Notes: generated from the sequence alone by a model not told the origin. 64,000 nt of DNA from CAZCPB01 sp044223975 (GCA_044223975.1 JBGALI010000008.1:124001-188000); one strand, 5' to 3'. Counted from the stretch's first letter, positions 1 to 10,016 are shown. Translations and numbers: made by a program.

Positions 1-1193
1 CCGTCGCGGATCGATTTGAACAGCGCGTCGTGCTCGTTCTGGTACATCTCCGACGCCTCGTCCGACGTGCCGGCGCCCTTCCAGGTCGTGTTCCCGGCGA
101 AGTCGCGCATCTCGTACGTCGGGGTCCAGCCGTTGATCACGGCGCGCCCCTTGGTGCCGGTGACGTAGTCGGAGTTGTCGTTCGGGCAGCCGTCGATCTG
201 GCGGCAGGCATGGTGGGCCTTCATGCCGTTGTCGTACTCGTAGATGGCCGCGAAATGGTCGAACGAGTTGCCGGACTCCGGCCCCGTCCGGGCCGCACGC
301 CCGCCAAGGCAGACCACCGACTTCGGAACTTTGTCCCCGATCGTCCAAGACAGTCGGTCGATCGAGTGCACCGCCTGCTCGACGATGTGATCGCCGGAGA
401 TCCACGTGAAGTGCCACCAGTTCCGCAGCTGGAACTCGGTGTCGCTCCAGTCGGGCTTGCGGGGCCGCTTGCCCAGCGTGCCCGTAAGGTACGTCGTGTA
501 CACCCCGGTCACGTCGCCGATCGCTCCCGAGTGGATCTTGTCGAAGGCCCCGCGCATGCCGCGGTTGTACCTCCAGCAGAACCCGATCACGCACGCGAGG
601 TTCTTCTTCTTGGCCGCCTCGCCAGCCGCGAGCACCTCGCGCACGCCCGGCCCGTCCACCGCCAGCGGCTTCTCCGCGAACACGTGCTTGCCCGCCGCGA
701 CCGCCGCCGTGAGGTGCGCCGGACGGAACGCGGGGTAACTGGTCAGCAGCACGACGTCCACGCCGCTGTCGATGACCTTCTGGTACGAGTCGAACCCCAC
801 GAACTGCCGCTCCGGGGGGACCTGCAACTGTTCGGCCGACGGCACGCGGGGCTTGATGCCGTGCTGCTTGCCGGGCGTCTTGGCCTCGTCCGCTTCCCAG
901 TCCGCCAACTCCTTGGGCGCGCCGGCGACCCCGCCCTTCAGCCCGCTGAGGCTCGCGTCGAGCCGGTCCTTGAACACGTCGCCCATCGACCAGAGCACGG
1001 CGCCCTTGTCGGCGCAGATGGCTTGCATCGCCGCGCCGGTCCCGCGCCCGCCGCACCCGATCAGCCCGACCTTGATCGTGTCCGACCCCGCGGCGTGCAC
1101 CGCCGGCCAGCCAAGAGCGGGGGCGACCATCGGCAGCGCCGCCGCGGCCGCGGAAACCTTGACAAACTCGCGACGCGTAATCTCGTTGGACAT
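1..1193 (-). CDS. Gfo/Idh/MocA-family oxidoreductase, exported, 3'-truncated by window edge
   Basis: The minus-strand frame opens with ATG at 1193 and runs off the left edge, so the C-terminus is missing. The N-terminus carries a twin-arginine-type signal (TRREFVK followed by an Ala-rich hydrophobic run), so export by Tat is likely. It is followed by the dinucleotide-binding motif VGLIGCGGRGTGA and the conserved family segment AEKPLAVD, whose Lys is the usual catalytic-region residue. The family performs NAD(P)-dependent oxidoreduction of sugars and related compounds. Tat-exported members are abundant in planctomycetes and usually sit in carbohydrate loci, which fits the SUMF1, DUF1080 and GH2 neighbours. 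The substrate cannot be read from the sequence. Confidence 0.9.
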   Translation of the reverse strand, partial: MSNEITRREFVKVSAAAAALPMVAPALGWPAVHAAGSDTIKVGLIGCGGRGTGAAMQAICADKGAVLWSMGDVFKDRLDASLSGLKGGVAGAPKELADWEADEAKTPGKQHGIKPRVPSAEQLQVPPERQFVGFDSYQKVIDSGVDVVLLTSYPAFRPAHLTAAVAAGKHVFAEKPLAVDGPGVREVLAAGEAAKKKNLACVIGFCWRYNRGMRGAFDKIHSGAIGDVTGVYTTYLTGTLGKRPRKPDWSDTEFQLRNWWHFTWISGDHIVEQAVHSIDRLSWTIGDKVPKSVVCLGGRAARTGPESGNSFDHFAAIYEYDNGMKAHHACRQIDGCPNDNSDYVTGTKGRAVINGWTPTYEMRDFAGNTTWKGAGTSDEASEMYQNEHDALFKSIRD

Positions 1194-1217
1194 TCTGGGC
1201 TCCGCCTGTTGGTTGCG

Positions 1218-2135
1218 TTACTTGGTGCCGTCGTTCTTGGGGGCTTCCGGGCCTTCTTCACAGACTACCCGAAGTCCCAGGAACCCTCCGTCCGCCAGCC
1301 ACCACACGCTCTTGGGGATCTGCGGGTCGCTGGCGTTCCACCGCGCCGTCGGTTCGACGCGGGACACGGGAGTCACGCCCTTGGCGTCGTCGCGGAAGCA
1401 CCCGCCCGCGGTCAAGGGCTCGCCGTTCTTCCCCGTCACCCATTCGCTCGCGTTGCCGAGCATGTCGAACAGCCGCCACGGGTTGGGCTTCTTCATCCCG
1501 ATCGCGTGCGTCTTCTCCTCCGAATTGCCCGCGTACCAGGAGTAGTCGTCCAACCCCGCCGCGTCGTCGCCGAAGAAGTACGTGCCCTTGGAGCCTGCGC
1601 GGCAGGCGTATTCCCACTCGGCCTCGGTCGGGATGCGGTACTTCCTCCCCGTCTTCTCGGTGAGCCACTTGCAGAATTCCTCGGCACCCTTGTATGACAT
1701 CGAGATCGCCGGGTAGCCCTGGTGCCCGTAGCCCCGGTCCATCAGCAGGTAGGGCTTGGTCGGGCGCGTGCTCGCATCGGTCCCGCCCTCGGGCACGTCC
1801 AGCGAGAACACCCACACGTCGTACACGTCCCACGAGATCTCCGTGGTGCTCATCCAGAACGGCTTGATCACCGTGCCGTCGGGCGCCGTGCCACCCGGGA
1901 TCGGCGCCATGTTGAAGCTGACGGTCGTGCCCTTGATCTCCTGCGTGAACATCTTGCGGCCGCCGGCCGCGGGCGCCTTCGCCGCCGGCTGAGAGGGCGG
2001 CGTCTTGGCGGGGGCGGGCGGCGCTGTGGGCTGCGCCGCCGCGATGCCCGCGAGCAGCATCACGCCCGCGACGCTCGACAGGTGATACGTTGATGTGCCC
2101 CCCATCCGGTCTTGCGGAGATCGTTGCGTGTTCAT
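1218..2135 (-). CDS. SUMF1/formylglycine-generating-enzyme-type domain protein, exported
   Basis: A protein of about 305 residues with a hydrophobic signal segment (SSVAGVMLLAGIAAA) and a Pro/Ala-rich linker before a FGE-sulfatase fold. Family landmarks visible in order are EWEYACRAG, TYFFGDD, YSWYAGNS, PNPWRLFDMLGNASEW and a final FLGLRVVCE. These domains generate formylglycine on sulfatases or, more often in planctomycetes, act as formylglycine-independent modifying or binding domains; I cannot confirm catalytic cysteines. The start is uncertain: ATG at 2135 overlaps the divergent apbE start, whereas ATG at 2105 still retains the signal peptide. It lies 24 bp upstream of the oxidoreductase on the same strand, so co-transcription is likely. 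Confidence 0.85.
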   Translation of the reverse strand: MNTQRSPQDRMGGTSTYHLSSVAGVMLLAGIAAAQPTAPPAPAKTPPSQPAAKAPAAGGRKMFTQEIKGTTVSFNMAPIPGGTAPDGTVIKPFWMSTTEISWDVYDVWVFSLDVPEGGTDASTRPTKPYLLMDRGYGHQGYPAISMSYKGAEEFCKWLTEKTGRKYRIPTEAEWEYACRAGSKGTYFFGDDAAGLDDYSWYAGNSEEKTHAIGMKKPNPWRLFDMLGNASEWVTGKNGEPLTAGGCFRDDAKGVTPVSRVEPTARWNASDPQIPKSVWWLADGGFLGLRVVCEEGPEAPKNDGTK

Positions 2136-3234
2136 GCGTCGGCTCATCCTGTGCTCCATGCTGGCGGCGTTCACAATCGCCGCGGCGGGCTGCGCCCAGA
2201 CGCCCGCCCTCCATCGCTTCGATTACGCGCAGGTCATCATGGGCGTGCGCGTCAACATCGCAGCGTACAGCGAGGACGAAGTCAAGGCGCGTGACGCGGC
2301 ACGCGATGCGTTTGCGGAGATGTCCCGGGTTGACGCCGCTCTTTCCGATTACCGCCCCGACAGCGAGGCGATGCGACTGTGCGACGCGGCGGGTACCGGG
2401 CCGGTTCCCGTCAGCGACCTGCTCGCCGAGGTTCTTCGTCGCTCGCTTGAGTTCTCACAGGCCAGCGAAGGGGCCTTTGACGTGACCGCCGGCCCCCTCG
2501 TCAAACTCTGGCGCCTGGCCCGGCGCGCCGGCAAACTCCCCGATCCGGCGGCGCTGGCCGCGGCACAAGCGCTCGTGGGCTGGCGCTTGGTGTCCGTTCA
2601 CCTCGCCCCTCCCCGTGCACCGACCGTCGCCCTTGCTTCCCCGGGCATGCGCCTTGATTTCGGGGGTATCGGCAAGGGCTTCGCCGCGGACCGGGGGATG
2701 GCGGCCATGCGGAAGGCGGGCGTTTCTTCTTGCCTTGTTGCCGCGGCGGGCGACATCGCCGTCGGCGAACCTCCGCCGGACCGACCCGGCTGGCGCATCG
2801 AGATGGCGGACGCGTCTCCTGGCGCGGCACCGGCCGATGCCACGTCGGGCGCCGCTCAACCGGCGCTCTCCGGGGCCAACGGAGCTCCGGCGGGTGTTTC
2901 CCCACCTCGCGCGTTCATCGAGGTCTCGCGGTGCGGAGTCTCGACGTCGGGGGATACGGAGCAGCACGTGGACATCGACGGCGTGCGATACTCCCACATC
3001 GTCGATCCCCGCACAGGGCTGGGCGTCACCCGGCGCGTCATCGTCACGACGGTGGCGCCCGACGCCGCGTCGGCCGACGCCGCGGCTACGGCTTTGTGCG
3101 TCCTGGCGCCGGAGCGCCGTGCCGCGTTCCTGCGCCGATTCCCCGACATCACCGCGTGCGTCCGGCTGGCGGATCAGCCCGGTTTCGAGGAGAGTGTGAC
3201 ACGCGGATTCCCAACCATCCTGCGCGACCCCTAA
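2134..3234 (+). CDS. apbE: FAD:protein FMN transferase (ApbE), lipoprotein
   Basis: About 366 residues. The N-terminus ends in a lipobox (LAAG-C), so it is probably a membrane-anchored lipoprotein. The ApbE signatures are LDFGGIGKGFAADR, the central AAAGDIAVGEPP and the C-terminal SGDTEQHVDIDG...HIVDPRTG, which supplies Mg2+ and FAD contacts. ApbE transfers FMN from FAD to Thr/Ser of target proteins such as Nqr/Rnf subunits or periplasmic flavoproteins. The middle contains a low-complexity Ala/Pro insertion around residues 235-262. The start at 2134 is preceded by GCGGAGA and retains the lipobox. It is divergent from, and abuts, the SUMF1 gene. Confidence 0.93.
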   Translation: MRRLILCSMLAAFTIAAAGCAQTPALHRFDYAQVIMGVRVNIAAYSEDEVKARDAARDAFAEMSRVDAALSDYRPDSEAMRLCDAAGTGPVPVSDLLAEVLRRSLEFSQASEGAFDVTAGPLVKLWRLARRAGKLPDPAALAAAQALVGWRLVSVHLAPPRAPTVALASPGMRLDFGGIGKGFAADRGMAAMRKAGVSSCLVAAAGDIAVGEPPPDRPGWRIEMADASPGAAPADATSGAAQPALSGANGAPAGVSPPRAFIEVSRCGVSTSGDTEQHVDIDGVRYSHIVDPRTGLGVTRRVIVTTVAPDAASADAAATALCVLAPERRAAFLRRFPDITACVRLADQPGFEESVTRGFPTILRDP

Positions 3235-3274
3235 CCTCCCGGACGAGCAGCACCGTCCGATCGGGGCCAAAGTA

Positions 3275-5230
3275 ATGAGCAACGCGACCGCAACCCGTCC
3301 CTGCTTCGCCACCATCACCACGCTGTGCGCGCTCGTGGGCGCCGGCGCGCCATCCTTGGCGCAGGACAACACGGCCCCGCCCGGCTTTACCGCCCTCTTC
3401 AACGGCAAGGACCTCGCTAATTGGAAGGGCCTGGTCAAGGACCCGCCCACCCGCGCCAAGATGACGCCAGAGCAGCTCGCCGCCGAGCAGAAGACCGCCG
3501 ATCAGCGCATGCGCGAGCACTGGGCTGTCGTCAACGGCGAGCTGAAGTACGACGGCAAGGGCGACAACCTGTGCTCGGCCGAAGACTTCGCCGACTTTGA
3601 GATGTACGTCGACTGGAACATCCCGCCCAAGGGAGACAGCGGCATCTACATGCGCGGCTCGCCCCAGGCCAACATCTGGGACAACCCCGAAGGCTCGGGC
3701 GCCCTGTACAACAACCAGAAGCACGCCCGTGTTGCGCTCATCAACGCCGACAACCCGCCCGGTCAGTGGAATACCTTCCGCATCATCATGTCCGGAGACA
3801 GGGTGACCGTCTACACCAACGGTCTACTCGCGGTCGACGACACCGTGTTCGAGAACTACTGGGAGCGAGACAAGCCGATCTACCCGACCGGTTCGCTGGA
3901 GCTGCAGAACCACGGCGACGCCCTTACCTTCAAGAACGTCTACGTCAGGAAGCTCCCGCCCGCCGGGCCGCCCGTTCGTACGCCCGAAGCCGGCCAGACC
4001 ACGCTTCTGAGGCGCGGCGACCGCGTGGCGGTGGTGGGGGACTCGATCACCGAGCAGCGCCTCTACAGCCGCTTCATCGAGGACTACCTCCTGATGTGCG
4101 TTCCCGAGCTTGAGCTCCGCGTGTTCCAGCTCGGGTGGAGCGGAGAGCGGGCCCCGGGGTTCGAGGCGCGCCTGGCCAACGACCTGCTCCCGCTCAAGCC
4201 CACCGTCGTGACGCTCAACTACGGCATGAACGACGGCGGCTACAAGCCCTACGAGCCCGCCATCGGTGAGGCGTACGGCAAGTCGATGCGCGCGATCGTC
4301 AAGGCGATCAAGGCCGGGGGCGCGATGCCCGTCGTGGGCTCGCCGGGCGCCGTCGATTTCAACTTCTTCAAGAACCCCAACGTTGACCCCGCCGCGTACA
4401 ACGCCAACCTCGCGGCGCTGCGCGACATCGACCGCGAGATCGCGCGCGAAGAGGGTTCGCCCTTCGCCAGCGTCCACGACCACATGATCCTGGCCCAGAA
4501 GAAGGCCAAGGCCGTGCTCGGCGACGCTTACGACGTGTGCGGCCCCGACGGCTTCCACCCCCGCCCCAACGGCCACCTCGTGATGGCCTACGCCTACCTC
4601 AAGGCCATGGGGCTCGACGGGCAGGTCGGCCTGGCCACGCTCGACATGACCGGCACCAACACCGTCACCGCCGGTCACAAGATCCTCGCCAGTTCCCCCG
4701 GCGCCGTGGAGCTTGAGAGCTCTCGGTTCCCCTTCTGCTTCTACGGCGATCCCAAGAAGTCCGACGGTACCCGCAGCATCGTCCCGTTCATCCCGTTCAA
4801 CGAGGACCTCAACCGGTTCACCGTCGTCGTGAAGAACCTCACCACGCCCCAGGCCCGCGTCGCGTGGGGCGACAAGCAGAAGGTCTTCACCAAGGAACAG
4901 CTCGAGAAGGGCATCAACCTGGTTTCGGAGTTCGATACCTCGCCCTTCGACGCCACGTTCTTCGAGGTCGACAAGCTCGTCGCCCAGAAGCAGGAATACC
5001 AGACCCAGATGATCAAGGGCGTCGTGACCAACTACCGGCTGACGCGCCAGCTCCTCCCGGGCGATCAAGCCGCCGAGGACGCCATCAACACCATTCGCGC
5101 CCGCCTGCTCGCTCGCGACGACGCCCTTCACGCCGCGGTGCTCGCGGCCTTCAAGCCCGTCAAGCACAAGATCGTCGTCACCCCCGAAGGCGAGGCCATC
5201 AAGGCCGAGACCGCCCCGGCGCCGAAGTAA
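3275..5230 (+). CDS. DUF1080 (3-keto-disaccharide hydrolase-type) domain fused to SGNH/GDSL hydrolase
   Basis: 651 residues with a signal peptide ending near SLAQ. Residues ~35-230 form a DUF1080 concanavalin-like domain (FTALFNGKDLANWKG; GDSGIYMRGSPQANIWD; NQKHARVALINADNPPGQWN). Residues ~245-450 are an SGNH hydrolase: block I VVGDSITE (nucleophile Ser257), block III LNYGMNDGG and block V D425-GF-H428. About 200 residues with no family I recognise follow. DUF1080 proteins act on, or bind, carbohydrates, and SGNH enzymes are often deacetylases or esterases. Removal of acyl groups from a polysaccharide coupled to binding or hydrolysis is a reasonable inference. It lies between apbE and the GH2 gene on the same strand. 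Confidence 0.9.
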   Translation: MSNATATRPCFATITTLCALVGAGAPSLAQDNTAPPGFTALFNGKDLANWKGLVKDPPTRAKMTPEQLAAEQKTADQRMREHWAVVNGELKYDGKGDNLCSAEDFADFEMYVDWNIPPKGDSGIYMRGSPQANIWDNPEGSGALYNNQKHARVALINADNPPGQWNTFRIIMSGDRVTVYTNGLLAVDDTVFENYWERDKPIYPTGSLELQNHGDALTFKNVYVRKLPPAGPPVRTPEAGQTTLLRRGDRVAVVGDSITEQRLYSRFIEDYLLMCVPELELRVFQLGWSGERAPGFEARLANDLLPLKPTVVTLNYGMNDGGYKPYEPAIGEAYGKSMRAIVKAIKAGGAMPVVGSPGAVDFNFFKNPNVDPAAYNANLAALRDIDREIAREEGSPFASVHDHMILAQKKAKAVLGDAYDVCGPDGFHPRPNGHLVMAYAYLKAMGLDGQVGLATLDMTGTNTVTAGHKILASSPGAVELESSRFPFCFYGDPKKSDGTRSIVPFIPFNEDLNRFTVVVKNLTTPQARVAWGDKQKVFTKEQLEKGINLVSEFDTSPFDATFFEVDKLVAQKQEYQTQMIKGVVTNYRLTRQLLPGDQAAEDAINTIRARLLARDDALHAAVLAAFKPVKHKIVVTPEGEAIKAETAPAPK

Positions 5231-5335
5231 TCCACGCGCAGGGATGGTGGGATCGGGTGTCGGTGACTCCGGGGTATGACTCCCCATCGAGACGGGCGCT
5301 GTCGGTATGCTCTGCTGAACTCACGGAGCCACCCC

Positions 5336-7624
5336 ATGCGCCGCCTCGCGCCAGCGTTCGTGCTCTGCCTTGCTTCGACCGTCCTGGCCCAGCCCGCCTG
5401 GAAGCCCGCCCCGACCCCGCTCTCCACTCAGTGGGCGGCCCAGGTCGAGCCCGCCCATCCCCTTCCGGAATACCCGCGTCCCCAGATGACGAGGGAGAAG
5501 TGGCAGAATCTCAACGGCCCCTGGCAGTTCGCCCCGGCCAAGGAGGGGGAAGAGCCGCCATTCAAGAAGGATCTGACCCGCCAGCTCCTCGTGCCGTTCC
5601 CCGTCGAGAGTTCTCTCTCGGGCGTGGGTGAGCACCACGAGCGTCTCTGGTACCGCCGCACGTTTTCTCTACCCGCCGACTGGAAGTCCAGCCGCGTCAT
5701 CCTGCACTTCGGCGCCGTTGATTGGCAGTCTGACATCTACGTCAACGGCAAGCGCTTGCTGACGCACAAGGGCGGCTACGACGCCTTCGAAGTCGACATC
5801 ACTCCCGCGCTGATCACCGACACGCCCGACGCGATCCAGGAGCTCGTGGTTGGCGTCTACGACCCCACCGATGCCGGCACCCAGCCCCGCGGCAAGCAGG
5901 TCACCAAGCCCGAGGGCATCTGGTACACGCCTTGCACCGGCATCTGGCAGACCGTGTGGCTTGAGCCCCTCCCCAAGCACGCGATCCGAAAGGTGATCCT
6001 GAAGCCCGACGCGAGCGCCAAGAGCGTCCGTGTCACCGCCGTCGTCGATGAAGACACGCCCAAGGACATGCTCATCACGGCCCGCGTCTACGGCGGCGGA
6101 CTTGTCTCCGGCCGGCCCAACACCGAGATCACCATCCCCTGCCCCGGCGGCAAGCTCTGGAGCCCTGAAGATCCGAATTTGTACGACCTCTATGTCAACC
6201 TCGTTGAAAGCAACAAGCCCCTCGACGACAACCCGGTGGACTCGGTGAAGTCGTACTTCGGTCTGCGCTCTGTTGCGGTGAAGAAGGACGACAAGGGCGT
6301 CACCCGCATCCACCTCAACAACAAGCCGTGCTTCATGGTCGGGCCGCTCGACCAGGGCTTCTGGCCCGACGGCATCTACACCGCGCCGACCGACGAAGCG
6401 CTCAAATACGACATCGAGATGACCAGGAAGCTCGGCTTCAACATGTGCCGCAAGCACGTCAAGGTGGAGCCCGCCCGCTGGTACTACTGGGCCGACCGCC
6501 TCGGGCTGATCGTGTGGCAGGACATGCCCTCGGGCGACAAGTACATCGGCCCCGGCGACCTCGACATCACGCGTTCGCCCGAGTCCGTCGCGCAGTATGA
6601 GACCGAGCTGAAGGCGATGATCGACTCACACTTCAACTCGCCCAGCATCGTCATGTGGGTCGTGTTCAATGAAGGCTGGGGCCAGTTCGACACCGCCCGC
6701 ATCGTCGAGCTGACGAAACAGCTCGACCCCTCGCGGCTCGTCGACGGCGCCAGCGGCTGGGCCGACCGCAACTGCGCCGATGTTCACGACGTGCACATCT
6801 ACCCCGGCCCCGGCTCACCCGACCCCGAGCCCAAGCGTGCCGCGGTGCTGGGTGAGTTCGGCGGCCTTGGTCTCGGCGTCGACAACCACACCTGGGCCGC
6901 TAATCACTGGGGCTACCAGGGCACCGCCAGCCAGGCCGACCTCACCGACAAGTACGTCGGTCTTCTCCGCCGCGCCTGGAAGTTCAATGAGAAACCCGGA
7001 CTGTCCGCCGCGGTGTACACGCAGACCACCGACGTCGAGACCGAGTGCAACGGCCTCATGACCTACGACCGGGCCATCCTGAAGGTGGACGCCGCCAAGG
7101 TCGCCGCCGCTAACCGCGGCAACTTCCCCACGCTCGTCACGCTCGTGCCCACCGCCGAAGACTTCGCTGCCGGTCAGGGCCCCAAGTGGCACTTCACCAC
7201 CGAAAAGCCTGCGCCGGGCTGGGAGACCGCCAGCTTCAGCGATTCCCACTGGCGCGAAGCCCCCGCCGGCTTCGGCACCGAGGGCACGCCCGGCGCCCAC
7301 GTCGGCACGACTTGGAACTCCGATGAGATATGGCTGCGGCGCACGTTCGATCTTCCCGGGGGAACGAATCTTGCGATGCTCAAGGAGTCGCTGCGTCTGC
7401 TCGTGCACCATGACGAAGACGTAGAGGTGTACATCAACGGCGTGAAGGCCCTCGCGGAGAAGGGGTACACCGCCGACTACGAGACCTTCCCCGTTACTCC
7501 CGAGGGCGCGGCTGCGATCAAGCCGTCGGGGAATGTGCTGGCGTTGTACTGCCGCCAGACGAACGGTGGTCAGTTCATAGACGTGGGTCTTGCTAGGGAA
7601 GTACCCACAGTCGCACGGAAATGA
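5336..7624 (+). CDS. glycoside hydrolase family 2 (beta-galactosidase/glucuronidase-like), exported
   Basis: 762 residues starting at ATG 5336 (CACGGAG upstream, signal peptide ending STVLAQ). It has the GH2 order: sugar-binding jelly-roll (residues ~50-210, LWYRRTFSLP, DWQSDIYVNG), an immunoglobulin-like segment, then the TIM barrel with GFNMCRKHVKVEP, WADRLGLIVWQDMP, the acid/base motif FNEGWG (Glu446) and a probable nucleophile in GEFGG (Glu507). The C-terminal ~140 residues resemble another galactose-binding-like module (WHFTTEKPAPGW; LWLRR-type RRTFDLP). It hydrolyses terminal beta-linked sugars; the exact specificity is not deducible. It fits a polysaccharide-degradation role with the upstream DUF1080-SGNH protein. 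Confidence 0.92.
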   Translation: MRRLAPAFVLCLASTVLAQPAWKPAPTPLSTQWAAQVEPAHPLPEYPRPQMTREKWQNLNGPWQFAPAKEGEEPPFKKDLTRQLLVPFPVESSLSGVGEHHERLWYRRTFSLPADWKSSRVILHFGAVDWQSDIYVNGKRLLTHKGGYDAFEVDITPALITDTPDAIQELVVGVYDPTDAGTQPRGKQVTKPEGIWYTPCTGIWQTVWLEPLPKHAIRKVILKPDASAKSVRVTAVVDEDTPKDMLITARVYGGGLVSGRPNTEITIPCPGGKLWSPEDPNLYDLYVNLVESNKPLDDNPVDSVKSYFGLRSVAVKKDDKGVTRIHLNNKPCFMVGPLDQGFWPDGIYTAPTDEALKYDIEMTRKLGFNMCRKHVKVEPARWYYWADRLGLIVWQDMPSGDKYIGPGDLDITRSPESVAQYETELKAMIDSHFNSPSIVMWVVFNEGWGQFDTARIVELTKQLDPSRLVDGASGWADRNCADVHDVHIYPGPGSPDPEPKRAAVLGEFGGLGLGVDNHTWAANHWGYQGTASQADLTDKYVGLLRRAWKFNEKPGLSAAVYTQTTDVETECNGLMTYDRAILKVDAAKVAAANRGNFPTLVTLVPTAEDFAAGQGPKWHFTTEKPAPGWETASFSDSHWREAPAGFGTEGTPGAHVGTTWNSDEIWLRRTFDLPGGTNLAMLKESLRLLVHHDEDVEVYINGVKALAEKGYTADYETFPVTPEGAAAIKPSGNVLALYCRQTNGGQFIDVGLAREVPTVARK

Positions 7625-7814
7625 CGGTGGCGAACCCACAATGGCGGGCAAATGTATTGGGCGGGGGCTTTTGTGAATATGGTCTTCGCGGTAAACTGGG
7701 GCTCCAGTGGATAGTGTCGCATCAAGCTGCTCTTCATATGGGTTCAAGAGGTTTGGTGCAACTCTTCTGCTCGACCGAAGCGATGCGCCCGGCTTAGCTG
7801 CCAAAGGAGGGGGG

Positions 7815-10016
7815 ATGAAGCGCGGGATGGTGCAACTCTGTGCGATGTTCGGCGTTTGCTGTGAATTGATGAGCGCCGAGGCGCAGTGCGTACAGGAATG
7901 GATACCACAGGGTCATTTCGGCGCCGTTCACAATGAGTCGCGTCCCTCGGTGGATTGGGACCCCGATGGCGACGGACCCATGCAGCCGTTTCTGGTTTCC
8001 GCAGGAATGGTGCCGGGCCAGTACTTGATCAACGGAGTCTCCACTCTAAAAAACGGTGTCGGCATCTTTGACGGTCGAGAGTGGCGATCGGTTGGCGGGC
8101 CGTTTGTGGTGACCACGAAAATAAGAGCGCTCGCCGTGTTCCGCGGCGAATTGATCGCCGCGGGAGCGTTCACCAAGGCGGGTGGCAATCCTTCCGCCAG
8201 CATCGCACGATGGGACGGCCAGCAATGGCAACCCCTCTCGACCGGAATCGACGGCGAGGTCTGGACACTTTGCGTCTACAACAATCAGCTCATTGCGGGC
8301 GGTGAGTTTACCACCGCTGGGGGCGTCGCGGTCAAGAACATCGCGAGTTGGGATGGCACAGCGTGGCATAAGCTCAAGAACACGGGAATTGTCTACGCGC
8401 TCGGCGTGGTCGGAGGAGACTTGTATGCCGGCGGATTGCTCAATTCGGCAGGCTACATCGTTCGCTGGACAGGCTCCGCTTGGGAGACGCCTGGCGGAGG
8501 CGTGGACGGCTTGGTCGCGTCGATCGCAGAGCATGAGGGCAATCTTGTGGTTTCGGGTGCCTTTACGCACGCTGGGGGTGTTCCGGCGTCGGGGATCGCC
8601 GCTTGGTCGGGAGCCGAGTGGAAAGCGATCGACTCGGGCGCAAGCGGCTTTGCGGGCAGTTTGCAGGTCGTCGGCGGAACGCTTTACGCCTCTGGCAACT
8701 TCGTCTTTTCGACCGGGGCATCTTCATCCATCGCTCGGTGGAACAAGACGACATGGGCTCCGGTCGCCACGGAGACACCATTGCGGGTTGAACAGTTGGG
8801 AACGCACCGAGGCACGCTCATCGCGAGCGGTTCCTATGACGAACTTGGAAGTAACTCATACCGAACTCCCTTCTATCAGTGGAGGGGTTACCTGTGGCGA
8901 GCACTCGGCACGGGCTTTGACGCGGATGTGCTGTGCTCCGTCCGTTTCGGAGTAGACGCCGTGGTCGGTGGGAAGTTCCGCACGATCAATGGAGGTCAGT
9001 TTAATGGCACAGCTCGCTGGGACGGCTACCAATGGAGGCCGATGGGCCCGGGTCTTAAGGGACAAGTCCACACACTTGCTGTACTGAACGGGGGACTGTA
9101 CGCCGGGGGGTCGTTTGACTACTCCGGATCCACAAAGGTGAACAATGTGGCGCGCTGGGATGGAGCCTCATGGGTGCCGATGGGATCGGGCTTGCCGGGA
9201 ACCGTGAGGGCACTGAGTGTGTTTCAAGGCAGGATTATCGCCGGAGGGTACTTTTCTACCGGAGGGGGACTGGCACAGTGGACCGGAACGAGTTGGCTGC
9301 CCTATGCGGGAGGTCTCTCGGCTGACGGCCAGTCGACCCATGTCAAGTCACTCGCTGTTCACCAAAACACGCTGATCGTAACGGGATATTTCACCAAAGC
9401 GGGAGGCACTGCGACCGGTCGGCCCGCCCGCTGGGATGGTGGCGGCTGGTCGAAAATAAGCGAAGGGCTGCAGGGGAGCTCGGATGTTCTTTTCGTTCAC
9501 GATTCCGTCTTGTATTCTGGCGGTCAGCTCTTGACTAACGAGACGGGTAGCGTTGTCCAAAAGTGGAACGGCAGTTCGTGGGAGCCCGTCGGCGACCTGC
9601 GTGACGGTTCAATCACCTGCTTGGCTTGGTACGGCGACTCACTCATTGCGGGAGGTAGCTACCTCCGCGTGGGAACGCAGGAGCTAAGTTCGGTCGTATT
9701 TGAAGGCATCGAATGGAAACCATCCGAATTCGCGATCGATGGAACCGTCTATTCGATCCTCGGTTCAGAAAATGAGTTGATCATCGGTGGTTACTTCGAC
9801 AACGTCAATGGCGCGGCTTCGTCGTTTCTGATTCGAAAGGCTTGTCGGCGTTGTGCGGGCGACGTTGATGGCAATCAATTCATCAACGGTGATGATTTTG
9901 ACTTATTTATGACCGGCTATGTGGCCGGGTCGGACATCGCCGATGTTAACGCCGATGGATTTGTCAACGGCGATGACTTCGAATTGTTCGCGGCCAGCTT
10001 TGAAGCGGGGTGCTGA
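7815..10016 (+). CDS. secreted beta-propeller-like repeat protein with GC-type double EF-hand (dockerin-like) tail
   Basis: 733 residues; ATG at 7815 is chosen because a strong AAAGGAGG lies at 7804-7810. A short signal peptide precedes about twelve ~45-residue repeats with the pattern IARWDG..W.PLGTG...V.ALAV..G.L.AGG.F...GG, probably blades of beta-propellers. The C-terminal ~50 residues hold two EF-hand-like loops (DVDGNQFINGDDFDLF and DVNADGFVNGDDFELF) and end exactly in GC. The same tail occurs on six other proteins here. The function is unknown; an extracellular surface protein that binds carbohydrate or protein is plausible. It is AT-richer in third positions than its neighbours, hinting at separate ancestry. 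Confidence 0.85.
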   Translation: MKRGMVQLCAMFGVCCELMSAEAQCVQEWIPQGHFGAVHNESRPSVDWDPDGDGPMQPFLVSAGMVPGQYLINGVSTLKNGVGIFDGREWRSVGGPFVVTTKIRALAVFRGELIAAGAFTKAGGNPSASIARWDGQQWQPLSTGIDGEVWTLCVYNNQLIAGGEFTTAGGVAVKNIASWDGTAWHKLKNTGIVYALGVVGGDLYAGGLLNSAGYIVRWTGSAWETPGGGVDGLVASIAEHEGNLVVSGAFTHAGGVPASGIAAWSGAEWKAIDSGASGFAGSLQVVGGTLYASGNFVFSTGASSSIARWNKTTWAPVATETPLRVEQLGTHRGTLIASGSYDELGSNSYRTPFYQWRGYLWRALGTGFDADVLCSVRFGVDAVVGGKFRTINGGQFNGTARWDGYQWRPMGPGLKGQVHTLAVLNGGLYAGGSFDYSGSTKVNNVARWDGASWVPMGSGLPGTVRALSVFQGRIIAGGYFSTGGGLAQWTGTSWLPYAGGLSADGQSTHVKSLAVHQNTLIVTGYFTKAGGTATGRPARWDGGGWSKISEGLQGSSDVLFVHDSVLYSGGQLLTNETGSVVQKWNGSSWEPVGDLRDGSITCLAWYGDSLIAGGSYLRVGTQELSSVVFEGIEWKPSEFAIDGTVYSILGSENELIIGGYFDNVNGAASSFLIRKACRRCAGDVDGNQFINGDDFDLFMTGYVAGSDIADVNADGFVNGDDFELFAASFEAGC

